Of a stretch of 64,000 nt of DNA, positions 12,314 to 22,785 are shown one piece after another. The position numbers and the translations under genes are program-made. Position 1 is the first letter of the stretch. The number at the start of each line of letters is the position of its first letter. The stretch is from Coptis chinensis (Eukaryota > Streptophyta > Magnoliopsida > Ranunculales > Ranunculaceae). The notes beneath the pieces were generated by a model that made no database searches, was not told the DNA's origin, and saw nothing but the letters and a program-made list of their open reading frames with translations. The stretch spans positions 5,995,001-6,059,000 of the forward strand of contig CM027378.1 in assembly GCA_015680905.1 (NCBI GenBank), read 5' to 3'.

Positions 12314-14445
12314 ATGTCAGCCATGGGTGAGAACAATACTCCCGTAGCTAGTAGTGATGAAGTTATAAGTCAGAAGAAGCAAAACTCAGGTCCAGTAGCT
12401 AGTACTCCTAGTAGTGATGTTATAAGTCAGAAGAAGCAGAAGACAGGTCCAAAGTTTGGGTTAGTTGGACACCATGGACCTCTGCTGTATGGAATGACTT
12501 TGCTAAGCAGCTATCAGAGGGAACCAACAAATATAGTGGCACAGGTATTTGCAACTATTGTCATAAACCGGTTACTGCACCTTCATATCATGGAACCAAA
12601 TAATTATGGAATCATCTTAAGAAATGTAGAGAGTTTCCTAGTTATGAAGGAGACAAAACTCAAACAGCACTTACTTTTAAACAAGGTTAGCCTTCTAATT
12701 GGAGGTTTGACCAAGAAAAGTGTCGCAAAGCCCTTGCAGTAATGGTAATTGTCGATGAACTCCCTTTTAGTTTTGTAGAATATGAAGGTTTTAGGTTGTT
12801 TTGTGAAGAAGCTCAGCCTAAGTTTCATGTGGTCGGTAGAACAGCCATAACTAAGGATTGCTTAAAGTTGTTTTATGAAGAAGGAATCAAGTTGAAAGAG
12901 TGTATGAAGTTGGTGCCTTCTAGGGTATGCATCATAACAGATTTGTGGACTTCAATCCAAAATTTGGGGTACATGGTCTTAACCGCTCACTTTATCGACA
13001 AGGAGTGGAAGCTTCACAAAAGGATTATCAATTTTCGAGTGCTTCCACACCCACACACTGGTGAAGCCATTGCCAAGGCCATAGAGGGGTGTCTATTAGA
13101 GTGAGGTATAAAAAATTTAATGACCATCACACTTGATAATGCAAAAAATAATTATTCATGTGTTGAGGACTTGAAAAGAAGATTGAACAAGAGAAATGGG
13201 TTGCTGTTTGGTGGTGAGTTCTTTCATGTGAGATGTTTTGCGCATGTTATTAATCTTATTGTTGGTGATGGAATTGTGGAGGTTCAAGATACAATCATAC
13301 ACCTTCGTCGAAGTGTCAAGTATGTGAGGAGTAGTCCTTCATGCTCGCAAGTGTTTAAACAGTGTTGTGTGGAGGAGATGATTACTTCTAAGAAGTTATT
13401 GTGTTTAGATGTCAAAACAAGATGGAATTCAACCTATTTAATGATAAATGCTGCAATGGATTTTGAGAAGGTCTTCGATAAGTTTGATGAGTGTGATCCA
13501 AATTATAGGTTTGATTGTAATGTAAATAAGCAGGGTGTAATGTGGGATATTGATTGGATGAAACTAAAAGCTTTGCACGCTTTTTTAGAAGAATTTTATG
13601 ATCTAACAAAACGTATTTCCAGTTCCAAATATATTACTTCTAACACGTATTTTGATGAGTTAACACAAGTTAAAGATCTGATCATGGATCATTTAGCTAG
13701 TGATGATGTGTTTTTTTGTGATATGGCTAGGAAAATGAATTTAAAGTTTGATAAGTATTGCAAGTTTGAAACTCTAAATCAGATTTTGATTGTTGCAATA
13801 GTTTTGGATCCACAGTATAAAATGCAATATGTGGAGTTTTGGTATGACACTTACTTAGTAAGAATTGGTCATGGTGATGATGAGGCAATGGAGAAATTGG
13901 TGGAGACATTCTGTGATGAGTTAAAAGCTTTGATGACTCGTCTTTATAACCATTATAAACTAGAATATGTTTCCAATGAAGAAATTGAATCATCTAGCAT
14001 TTTCAATGATGAGGAGAGTAATCTGATTGGGAAGGTGAATAAGCGTATCTTGTCTAAAGACATGTTTAAGGACAAGTTGAAGAAAAAGAATGCTAATGAA
14101 GCTTTAAATGATTTGGATAAGTTCTTGGGTGATAATATTGTAGAAGGGGATGAAAATGTTTTTAATGTATTAGCTTGGTGGAAAGAGATGGTTCCAACTT
14201 ATCATGCACTTGCTATGATGACACGTGATGTTTTAACCATTCCTATAACATCGGTTGCTTCCAAATGTGCTTTTAGCACGGTCGGTCGAATTCTAGATCC
14301 ATTTCGAAGCTCTTTGACTCCAAAAGTTGTGGAAAGTTTGGTGTGTGCTCAAGATTGGCTAAGAACCTCATTGTCATCAATTGAGGTTAAAGAAAATCTT
14401 GCTGCACTTGAACAAATTGAGGAAGGTATATTGTGCTCAACCTGA
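12314..14445 (+). pseudogene. hAT transposase (RICESLEEPER-like), broken
   Basis: Domains in order: a BED-type zinc finger around 12484-12640 (SAVWNDFAKQ, CNYC, and H-x-C near HLKKC); a transposase core with candidate catalytic aspartates in ITDLWTS and TITLDNAKNN; and the C-terminal hAT dimerisation domain around 14160-14390 (LAWWKEMVPTYHALAMM, followed by CAFSTVGRILDPFR). The family excises DNA and leaves 8-bp duplications. The copy is inactive as it stands: a frameshift near 12470, TAA at 12601-12603, TAG at 12688-12690 and TGA at 13102-13104, the last probably a TGG-to-TGA change because the same frame continues. The N-terminus before the finger carries a repeated phrase (VISQKKQ twice). 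An intron-like stretch ending in CAG lies just upstream, as is common in Ac-type elements. Confidence 0.92.
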
Positions 14446-15407
14446 TTTTGATTTTTGTTCTTGTTCTATTATTGTTTACTAAAACTTATTATGTGTTTTG
14501 CTTTGTCATTATAGTTGTTTTACATGAATTGGGATCTTTGTCAATTGGATCAACTACTTGATTATATTTTAGAAGTCATCCTAATTGTGCAGTCATCCTA
14601 ATTGTAAGTTTTATAACTCGTTTCTTTAATCTCTATATTTACTTTGTATAGTTTTTTATTTTAAGTTCAACATCCATATTTTTTTGGTTTGTAGATTCTT
14701 ATACAAATTTTGTGTGTTCAGGTGCTACAGTAGTAGGAGTAATATCTATGGAGGTCGTTGGTGCTGCTGGATGCTTTTGATAAATAGGAAGAGTAAATCA
14801 ATTATACATTGGCTAATGCAACATTGTAATTTTGTGATGGTTTCTTAGACATTGCATTGGCTGAATAGGTTTTAAATTTTTGTACAATATCATACTGCCA
14901 CAGTAGATATTGAACTTATCCAAAATTGTTCAGGTGGATTTTGATATTGCTTTTGGTATTTTGAAGTTATGTAAAGACTAGCATTCCTGAATGGGTTCTT
15001 TCTTTGAATGGTTAACTTCAACTTTAGGTGTAGCTTAAGACTTGGAGCTCTCTTATTATGAATTCTATACAAGACCATTTTTAGTTTTTACTATACCTTC
15101 ATCCTTGGTGCTCCTTTGTGTTTTTTCTATAGTTGGGCTTCTAGAATTTGTCTTCAAAAAGGTGTTCTTGATTCCTTTTCTGGTGTAAGTTTGGATATTT
15201 TATAACTATTTGCTGAGTGCCCACTTTGAGTATACATCATTTTGTTGTTTCTGGATTGGGTGCTACAGGTCCCTCTCAATAGAATGCAATGCTTGCTGTT
15301 GGCGGAGGTTTCTGAGAAGTTTCTAACATAATACAAGAGGTCGTACAGTGGTATCATTGGTATGTCCACTTCATTTTTTTTTCTAGGCCTTACAGTCTCT
15401 CTTTCTC
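14446..15407. other. Non-coding interior of the hAT element
   Basis: This is the 3' flank of the transposase frame. No coding family was recognised, though the last part (15380-15407, pyrimidine-rich CTCTCTTTCTC) looks like the 5' leader of the acyltransferase fragment that follows. Splice-like CAG/GTGC words occur near 14720, so part of this may be transposase 3' untranslated exons. Confidence 0.4.
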
Positions 15408-15671
15408 ATGGCTCCAATCCACACAGTGAAGGTCCTTGAGCAGTGTAGAGTAGCACCTCCAGCAGGTACAACTACTCAAATCACACTTCCTCCCACATTT
15501 TTCGATCTACTTTGGATAACTACTCCATCTGTTGAACACCTTTTGTTCTATGACTTCTCACACTCAAAAAACCATTTCACTCGCAATGTGCTTCCCCTAA
15601 TGAAACAGTCACTCTCCCTTACTCTTGTGGTTCTTTTTCTCATTTTTTCTTGGATCATTTGTTTGAGGTAA
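15408..15671 (+). pseudogene. BAHD acyltransferase N-terminal fragment
   Basis: Starts MAPIHTVKVLEQCRVAPP and continues with LPPTFFDLLW and FYDFSHSKNHFTRNVLP, the characteristic N-terminus of the BAHD clade that malonylates anthocyanin and phenolic glucosides (acyl-CoA dependent, cytosolic). About 75 residues match the family pattern. After LKQSLSLTL-type sequence the frame slips and ends at 15671. The family is normally about 450 residues with HxxxD and DFGWG motifs, and neither is present here, so the piece cannot be catalytic. It begins exactly at the initiator Met with a leader-like sequence before it, suggesting that a genomic 5' end was copied. It lies inside the hAT element. Confidence 0.72.
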
Positions 15672-15894
15672 GTTAAGGTGGTGAGTAAGTTTGGGAAATT
15701 TTGAAACAATGGCTTTAATTTGAAGCATATAAAGGAATACAATTTGTCATCGTAACCCCAAGCAGTTTGCGGCAGGGAAATGTTGATATTGATGGAATGA
15801 GATGAATCAGACTATATGTAAGGTCACTAAGGTGATTTGATGCAAAGTAGTTGGTCTTTCGCCTTGCGACAATGCCGCAAAACGGATAAAAACT

Positions 15895-16600
15895 AGCCTT
15901 TGAAACCGCGGCTTTGCTAAATTATCTATGGAATATGGTCCAGTTATGAAGGTTCAATTAGGGAGCAAACTTGGTATTATATTTAGGGCTGGAAATGGAG
16001 CGGGTTCGGGTCGGATCAGACTATATCCATGCCCAGATCCATTTTTTCAATACAAAACCAGATCCGGATCCATGACCCGAATGGATCCAAAATGGCATAC
16101 CATATCCGAACCATTTCTGTAAATGGGATAATCGGATCCGACCCGACCCGACCCGAATTGCGAACCACAAGTTCTCAATCACCCACGTGTCTACAAACAA
16201 GAGAGACCTATTATTATTTGGAAGATATATTAACAAAATTTTATATTTTGGATTCGGATCTAGGAGGATCCGAACCATTTAGAGTAAAACCATATTTGAA
16301 TCCGAATTAAAAATGGATAATCCATATCCGACCCATTTTCTTATTCGGACTCATTATTAAGGTCCAAACCCGTTGAAATGGGTTTGGATCGGGTCGGATT
16401 CGGGTCAAAACCCGCACCATTTCCAGCCCTAATTATATTTAGTTCGCCAGAAGTTGCAAAGGAAGTCTTAAAGACCAGGATGCCAATTTTGCCGACCGTG
16501 ATGTACCAATGGCAGTGTTTGTTGGTACATATATATGGTGTTGTGCAGCTGTGGACATGGCTTTCTCTCCCTACAATGAACATTGGCGTATGATATTCCA
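15895..16600 (+). pseudogene. Cytochrome P450 fragment (CYP706-like), split by a MITE
   Basis: Before the MITE the frame reads GFAKLSMEYGPVMKVQLGSK and LGIIF. Immediately after the MITE and its duplicated target it resumes as SSPEVAKEVLKT. One base lower in frame it continues NFADRDVPMAVFVGTY and, near the end, YNEHWRM. This is the N-terminal catalytic-domain region (helix A, beta-1 and the helix B/C 'Y-x-x-x-W-R' segment) of a class II plant P450. LGSKLGI and FADRDVP favour the CYP706 family, but CYP71-clan relatives are possible. The family is about 500 residues; heme ligand, I-helix and membrane anchor are absent. At least one base is missing after LKT. It lies inside the hAT element beside the BAHD fragment. 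Confidence 0.7.
15976..16439. mobile_element. 448-bp hAT-type MITE inserted in the P450 fragment
   Basis: The element spans 15984-16431. Its ends TAGGGCTGGAAATGG and the inverse CCATTTCCAGCCCTA are nearly perfect inverted repeats, continued by GGGTTCGGGTCGGATC-type sequence on both sides. The flanking 8-bp repeat ATTATATT (15976-15983 and 16432-16439) is exact. The interior is rich in GGATCCGAACC words and has no coding capacity. Removing the element and one target copy restores the P450 reading frame at that point, so it arrived after the P450 fragment. Confidence 0.9.
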
Positions 16601-17209
16601 AAAATAATTGAAAGTAAAGAGATCAGTGAAAATTTACCAAATATTCCGAAATTTCTGAGTTATTCTGAAATTTCCGAAATTGGCAATATATTTTGAATCC
16701 GAAAAAAAATTGGATCGGATTTGGCTAGCATATTAATTAGGTTCCAAAAAAAAATTCAGAAAAATTCCGAAGGAGGTTAATCCGATCCGAAGTCACCCCT
16801 ACCCCTAACTGTTACTGAAGTATGCAAAGAGATAGAACGTACGGAGGTGAAGTAGCCACAGTATAGTTAGACCTACAGGTAAATTTTGAATTGATGTAGC
16901 AAGCCTCAATAATGGAAGATGGATAAAAATTATAGAATTGACGCCTACCGAAATAGCGTGCATGACTTGCTATGAACATAATGAGTCGAGATTGATGTAT
17001 TTTTTTGAGTTATTGATTTTATTTATTTGTTATGGTTTTTATGATTTTTTTATGTTTATGATAAAGAGAATTACAACTAATACACACAAATATTAAATAA
17101 GGAACTTCTCCGTTTAATACATAAACCGTACAAATGTTTGAGAATTATTTAACACACCACACTAATATACAAAGCAACAAAGGAAAAGAGAGATGTATGT
17201 TACATAGAT

Positions 17210-17329
17210 CTAGATATTATGGAGGATGTTATGCATGATTAACAGTATCACAGCGATAAATATTGTTATCAAGAAGACCTGGAATGCAGCATCACGTTGT
17301 TGCTTTTCGAATTTCTCGATTGGATCCAT
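17210..17329 (-). CDS. 39-residue single-pass membrane microprotein (candidate)
   Basis: The reading frame begins MDPIEKFEKQQRDAAFQ, a charged amphipathic head of about 15 residues. A hydrophobic stretch of about 16-20 residues follows (FLITIFIAVILLIM) and a short polar tail HNILHNI. Topology is probably one membrane helix with the N-terminal head in the cytosol. The surroundings look like a gene: on the same strand a TATAAAA box lies near 17412, followed by a pyrimidine-rich leader (CTTCACTCATCCCATTCTCTC) and an ATG about 80 bp later, with no upstream ATG in the leader that I could see. I do not recognise the family. Chance cannot be excluded for an ORF this short; the combination of TATA box, leader and ordered protein composition is the evidence. 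Confidence 0.45.
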   Translation of the reverse strand: MDPIEKFEKQQRDAAFQVFLITIFIAVILLIMHNILHNI

Positions 17330-17405
17330 GATGTTGAAGGAGATGAGAGTTTGTGAAGATTAAGTTGTTGAGAGTGAGAGAATGGGATGAGTGAAGTATG
17401 GTGAA

Positions 17406-17414
17406 GATGGTCGA
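17406..17414 (-). promoter_or_regulatory. TATA box of the microprotein gene
   Basis: On the minus strand the word CTATAAAATTC sits about 80 bp upstream of the microprotein ATG, followed by CACCATACTTCACTC, a plausible plant transcription-start context about 30 bp downstream. Confidence 0.4.
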
Positions 17415-17419
17415 ATTTT

Positions 17420-17960
17420 ATAGTCGAAAATCTGACCGTTTGGGGGGAAGCCTGCATAATCAAGCCGTTGGGCCTAGTGGGGTATCTGACCGTTGAGCCT
17501 ACTTTGGATAAGTCCGATGGACTTACTATTTGAATTGCACTTGTCATATACCAATGGATATATATATATATATATATATATATATGGGGGTTGAGTCTTG
17601 TGGAAACATAACCCAGCCTTTTTTTTTCTAACTATACACAAATGTACAAGGGAAGAGTACCGTGTTTGCAACACTGGACGACCATAAGACTCTCCACGCA
17701 AAATCCAGGCAACGGTCATGTCGGCTCTGCTTAGGCCTGAGTTAAAGCAATACAGAATAGGTTAATAAAACTATGAAGTCCTGATGGTTATGGAAGAAGC
17801 CAATATAGATGTCTTGAACTTAACCCAATACTGGAGTAACAAAGAACAGGTTGTTCTTTCACTGAAATCCGCACTTATATATAAAGCTATGATTTTTTAT
17901 TTTATTATTATTATTTTTTAATGTGAAAATTTTATTGATAATGATAACGAATTTTACAAA
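17420..17960. other. Intergenic stretch with a TA microsatellite
   Basis: An alternating TA run occupies about 17558-17585. The rest has no recognisable gene. The right end meets the A-rich tail of the retroelement read on the minus strand (about 17890-17963). Confidence 0.5.
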
Positions 17961-17963
17961 TAA
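17890..17963 (-). repeat. 3' UTR and A-rich tail of the RLE-type retroelement
   Basis: On the minus strand the sequence after the stop reads TTATTTGTAAAATTCGTTAT, then CAATAAAATTTTCACATTAA, then a run of A and AAT. The same 3' end occurs on the plus strand at about 48625-48697, which marks it as the tail of a repeated family. Confidence 0.7.
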
Positions 17964-19530
17964 TTAGGACAAACGTGCAACAAGCTGCGCAGCAAGTCCT
18001 TTATGAATAGCAAATTCTATCCTCCTAAAGACAAACTCATTAGAACCAACTGTCATTACGTTGCAGTCCATAACTTTCTGCAATCTCTTAAGGAGCTCAA
18101 CAGATTGTTGTGCCAAGAAACCAAAAGTGTCAAAATTAAACGAAATTAAACAATGTTGGTTAGCTCTACAAGCTTCCTCGTGTTTCTCAATTTTCCTTGT
18201 CGCTGCTCTATTAGCTGCTTCTCCCACCTCAAAGACTCCATTCCCAAGCCCTACCAATGGAGAGGTTCCAATTACATCAACACATGCATGTCTCCCCTCA
18301 GACCAACTATAGATCAATACATCCATATGCTGAAATGTCGATCTTTCCTCATTCGGATCAGCTAGAAAATTCACATGAGCCTCCTTCTTCACTTGTACCA
18401 CAGCCCTCCGAAATGCATCACATAAAATATCTCTTACATGATCATGTCGGTATTTGAAACCTGGAAAAAGTCTACAATGTGCTGCATGGTCCCCGAAAGT
18501 ATCTAGTCTACTCTTTTTGTAAATAGGGCATAGACCACCATCAGAGTACAAAGAAATCATGATATGGTATCGGAGAATATAACGATACTTCATTGGCGAC
18601 ATATGCTGTCCAAGTCCCTCTAACAGAATAACAAGTAGAAAATCCTTTGCGTGTTCTGACTGCAAACATCCAATAACTGCTTTTTGACGAGCAGATAATA
18701 CAAACTCCCTTTCAAGACCAGCAATAATCTTACCATAGAACGCTTTCGCCAAAACTTTTTATGGTTTTGAGGGGACGGTAGCATTCACAGCCATAGAACT
18801 GAGGTCAAAATCGGGTAGACAAAAACTCAATACACTGCTGGCAACATCAAGAATGTCATCCAAAGGCACTGGGCCACAACTCCTAAGAATGTGGTTCTGA
18901 AGCTTAGAAGTCTGACAATGGGAGGCCACAAAAGCAAAAGTAGAGACATCAGTGGCATAATAAATGCCTAACCCACCAAGAAGTAATGGGAGTGTCGATA
19001 AATGCTACTACAAATCACCCAAGTCAGGACCATCAGAAACCACAATACCCTAGAGAACACTGCGGAGATGCCGATCAAAAGTCTTAGCTGTTTATCTAAA
19101 AAGGGATAGTGGACAAGTACGAATTGCAAAGACCAACTTAGAGAGCCCAGCACAAGCATGTAAGAGAGCTAACTCACATTGTGGATCTTCCAATATAGTT
19201 AAACTGTCCATCAAAGTCACAACCTTTTCAACACGCTTGCGAGCAAGGCCTATGACAAAGTATGAATCAGTGTTGACCGCACCTCCAAGCAACCTGACTC
19301 CCTGCTAAGGACTGGACAAATCTGAAGGAAAGAGACCATGAATGGAGCGATGTGGATCCAGTGATGGCCAAAATATCTCAGTTTTAGCCACATTAAGAAC
19401 TAACCCGTAAGAATGTCATTCTTCTTGAATCATATCCAAAGTGGTCACCACCTGTTTTATATCTCCGATCAGAGTCCCATCATCTAGATACCAAGCCTGT
19501 AGCTACTGTTGCAGGTCTGAGTCAAAGGTA
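17964..19530 (-). pseudogene. Non-LTR retroelement polyprotein, RT plus restriction-like nuclease
   Basis: Reading the minus strand from about 19530, the frame AWYLDDGTLIGDIKQV contains the reverse-transcriptase metal-binding motif (Y-x-DD). The thumb region follows, then an open block of 262 codons (18752-17964). That block has a Cys/His cluster (CPIYKK, GDHAAHC, RHDHV) and the segment MDVLIYSWSEG/CVDVIGTSPL, which resembles the PD-(D/E)xK core of the restriction-like endonuclease at the C-terminus of R2/RLE-type non-LTR elements. It ends VARLS-stop. Stops interrupt the RT part (for example after IQEE), and RT motifs upstream of YLDD are missing, so the copy is 5'-truncated and dead. The 3' UTR continues to an A-rich tail near 17890. 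Confidence 0.6.
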
Positions 19531-19825
19531 CCTGTATGTGAAACAAAATAACAGTATGTGATCAGTAGCAAAATGCGAAGAAAATTAAAATGAAAACAAA
19601 CAAAACAAGAAAAATGAAAAAACAATGGAGGGGTAGGAGAAGGGGGTTCCCCTTGGAGCTATTCTAGCTTGTAACGTATGGTCCTTGAGTCTTTAGGATT
19701 GCAGCAGCGCCATTTGATATTAGCACTTTGATGATTTTAAATGTATCAAACAATAACAACCATTTACGTACCAATTTTCAAGATTTCCTTACTCAGATTT
19801 CTTCGTTTGTATGGTTAGAGTAAGA
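19531..19825. other. Intergenic spacer
   Basis: No gene or repeat recognised between the truncated retroelement and the solo LTR. An A-rich stretch with GAAAACAAACAAAACAAG lies near 19590. Confidence 0.4.
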
Positions 19826-22039
19826 GTTTCTGTAACGTCCGTATTTAAAATACGTATTTATCTATTTATTAATTAATTTAATTATTTATTTAAAATTCGC
19901 ATGATTGGATTTGAGATATGTGGGACTGGTTTCTGGGCCCGAGTCTGTGTTGGGCTTGGGTTTCAAACCTAATAAGTATATATTCGTATTGTTCTGGAGA
20001 ATAGGGTTCTTAGATAATAAAATAATAAAAAATGGAGGCGGAGATAAAAGTTTGATTGCTAGAGCGTTGGAGCGCGACGATTCGGACGACGAGGGATTCG
20101 TGGTGCTTTTTAATATAGGTGAGTAGTTAGTTTTTCTATTTCACAGAAATCCCGAGTTTTACTGGGATACAGACAAAATTCTACTGTCTAATGTTTCCGT
20201 TCATTTTTATGTTTGTTCTTTTATAGTTATTCGGCGATATTGTCGAATCATTAAACTAGATAATGCTATTATATCGTTTTGATTAATTTGAACTGTCGAA
20301 GCTTTATGGCCCGTTAATGGCAGTTCAAGTCCAACATAAAGAAATCGGCATGTTTGTTTGTTTGAACTTTTTCTTTGCTGTGGTTTTGAATTTGTGGATT
20401 GAGGTCGGGGGTTAAGTACTGGAGGTTGGTTGTTGGTGATTGGATGAGTTGTTCAAGCTCTGAAGGGGCGTTAATGGTGTCACCCAGCCAAAGGAACGGA
20501 ATCGGCCTGATGGTTTTGGTTGAACTCAGTGTTGGTGTGATGTCAAGTTATTATTTTGTATGGTGGGTTGGTTGTGTTATGATTGGGTTGGGTAGTGAGA
20601 TGTGGGTTGTTGAAGCTCCGGAGGGGACGTTAATGGCGACCATAAATTTCCTAGATCTAGTTTTGGTGAAGATTGGGAATTCAAGAATTGAAGTTTTCGC
20701 TTTTGTTAAAGTGGTTGGGGTTTTTCCCCTGCTCATTTTCGATTAGGTTTGGAATTTTGAGGGTGGCTGATTAGTGGTGGCTGGCGGTGGAGGAAGAGAG
20801 CTAGTGAGGGAGATGACCGGCTGGGCTTGGGCTTTGGGCCAAAGCCTTTCAGTTTTGTTTGGCTGGGCCGAAAAATCTAATTTTGTTTTGGGCCGGTTTC
20901 TATATTAGTTAGTTAGGCCTTAGTTGGTTTTCCTTTGGGCCACTTCTATTTTGTTAGTGTTGGGCAGAAATTAGCCTTTTGTTTTGGCCAGATTAGATTA
21001 GCTTCCTTGGGCCAATTTGGTTAGTTTGTAAAGGCCAAACCACATTAGTTATTTTGGGCCGTTCTATTTTAGTCTCTTTGGGCCGAACCAAGTAAAGTTT
21101 TGGGCCAGTTTAAGTTTCATTTTTTTTAGTTGGCTTGGGCCGAAATCAATTATCTTTCTTTGGGCCAGTTTCAAGTTTATTTTGGGGCGGTCCATATAAC
21201 TTAAAATAGATCGAATTGGGTCTTTAAATGTTTAGGCTTTTGGGTTCTAAGGTTTGGGGTTTGGGCTCGGTTAGTTGGGTCCGAACCGTTACTTTAGTCA
21301 TGAGCCCATGAGCCATGCACCTTTGACCTTAGCCGTGAACCATGACTATGACCATGAACTTGTTGAACATGGAAATGATGTGTTGACTTTGACTTTGACT
21401 GTTGACCGTTGACTGTGGAATGTTGACTTTTTCCAGATTTTCCCATATTTAAGAATATGGACAAATGTAGTAATAAAATATTGTCGGATATTGTATAACT
21501 TTGTTTGTCATTATCTAATTAAGATTTGACATGAGTAGGGTGTAAAGAATATAAGATTGGCACGTAACAGAGGGGAATTCGTATAAGACTTAGATATATA
21601 CGTTTTTATGAGAATTAAACTACACATGGACTTAGATTTATGGACTTTAGTATTGGGCTTTGATGGTGTATTGAGTTCACATAAATATATTGAACGAATA
21701 CATTACATGATTGATTACTAGTATGAGTTGCTACCTAAATGAATTGTAGTATTTATGAAGGCTTGAGATATTCTATATGGTGTAGTGCAATATATAATTG
21801 GCACGTGAAATAATAAGTTTCGAGATTTGATATAGAGATATTTGGATATCGTGCAATGAATAGTATTGGAACATGATAATGTGGATTGTATTATAACGAG
21901 AAACGTTGAGCTTCAGTACAATTAAGTATACTGGCATGAGATAGAATAAGAATTATTCTGAGATATAAAGGTATGACACCTGAATAAATTACGTAATGAA
22001 AATCCTAGAACCTAGCTACCACAACTCATGTGATTTGCC

Positions 22040-22175
22040 TTTGTGATGGGCATATGTGATATGATTGGCCCTTCGGGCAATTCAGTGAATCTGAATGGCC
22101 CTTCTGGCGTAAGTAATGTGATTGGCCCTTCTGGCATTTTAGTGAAGTTGAATGGCCCTTCTGGCGTAGCCGAAT
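22040..22175. repeat. Tandem 'GGCCCTTCTGGC' repeats in the LTR
   Basis: The phrase GTGATTGGCCCTTC or its variant AATGGCCCTTCTGGC appears four times, arranged as two units of about 57 bp (GATTGGCCCTTCGGGC, GAATGGCCCTTCTGGC and so on). Confidence 0.8.
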
Positions 22176-22619
22176 GGTGGCTTGATTATTCCGTTCGCAA
22201 AATTAGAACGAGACGCGCGATATTTTATGCCGAATAATGGCAGTACTCACATAATGGCTTTCGTGTGAGGGTTACCTGATGTGCGGCATCCCGCTCAGGG
22301 TAGTTACACACGGAGTGGTTCATTATGTGAGGGGAGGCATGTGGATGTACATGTTCGGCGTTGGAAAGCGATTGTGGTAGCCAGGGAAACTAGGTAAGAC
22401 ATAGATACGACGTGATTTTAGGGACACGCAAAGAAAGCTTTAATTAATATAATTATGGTAATGTGTTGGTTAATGATGTATCTTTAGATAGATGATTGTA
22501 TATGGTTTTGCAGAAGTGTGGCTCAAACTAATTACTTGTGCAGAGACGACCCACTCTGTAATTGAGCATGAAATGCGGTAAGTATAGAATATGCTTGGCT
22601 GGTTATTAGTTTAGTTAGA

Positions 22620-22785
22620 ATCTAAGGTGCCTCGTGGAGGAACTAAATGCTTTTGTATTATTGTCGGAAAGCTAAGGCACCTCAGTGGAGGAACTACCTG
22701 CCTAATTAATTATGGTACTTAAGGATGTTGTATTATTCGTTGGATGTTAAGGCGCCTCGGTGGAAGAACTAATTGCCTTATTTAG
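22620..22785. repeat. Three spaced 'AAGGCGCCTCGGTGGA' units in the LTR
   Basis: Variants of AAGGTGCCTCGTGGAGG, AAGGCACCTCAGTGGAGG and AAGGCGCCTCGGTGGAAG, each followed by AACTA and later TGCCT/TGCTT, recur at about 60-bp spacing. They are imperfect direct repeats near the 3' part of the LTR. Confidence 0.75.

Larger units (their letters stand above)
11548..16815 (+). mobile_element. hAT transposon with captured gene fragments
   Basis: The element spans 11556-16807. Its ends read TAGGGGTG on the left and CACCCCTA (doubled to CACCCCTACCCCTA) on the right. It is flanked by an exact 8-bp direct repeat, ACTGTTAC, at 11548-11555 and 16808-16815, the duplication length of the hAT superfamily. Subterminal regions on both sides are rich in CCGATCCG and TTCCGAAA words, likely transposase-binding clusters. 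Inside lie a broken transposase (12314-14445) and, to its right, fragments of a BAHD acyltransferase and a cytochrome P450. The clean ends and TSD indicate that it moved as one unit. Confidence 0.88.

Noticed and set aside
20399..20746. 115-codon open frame.
   Set aside because: It lies inside the solo LTR, has no known domain and is matched by an open frame on the opposite strand.
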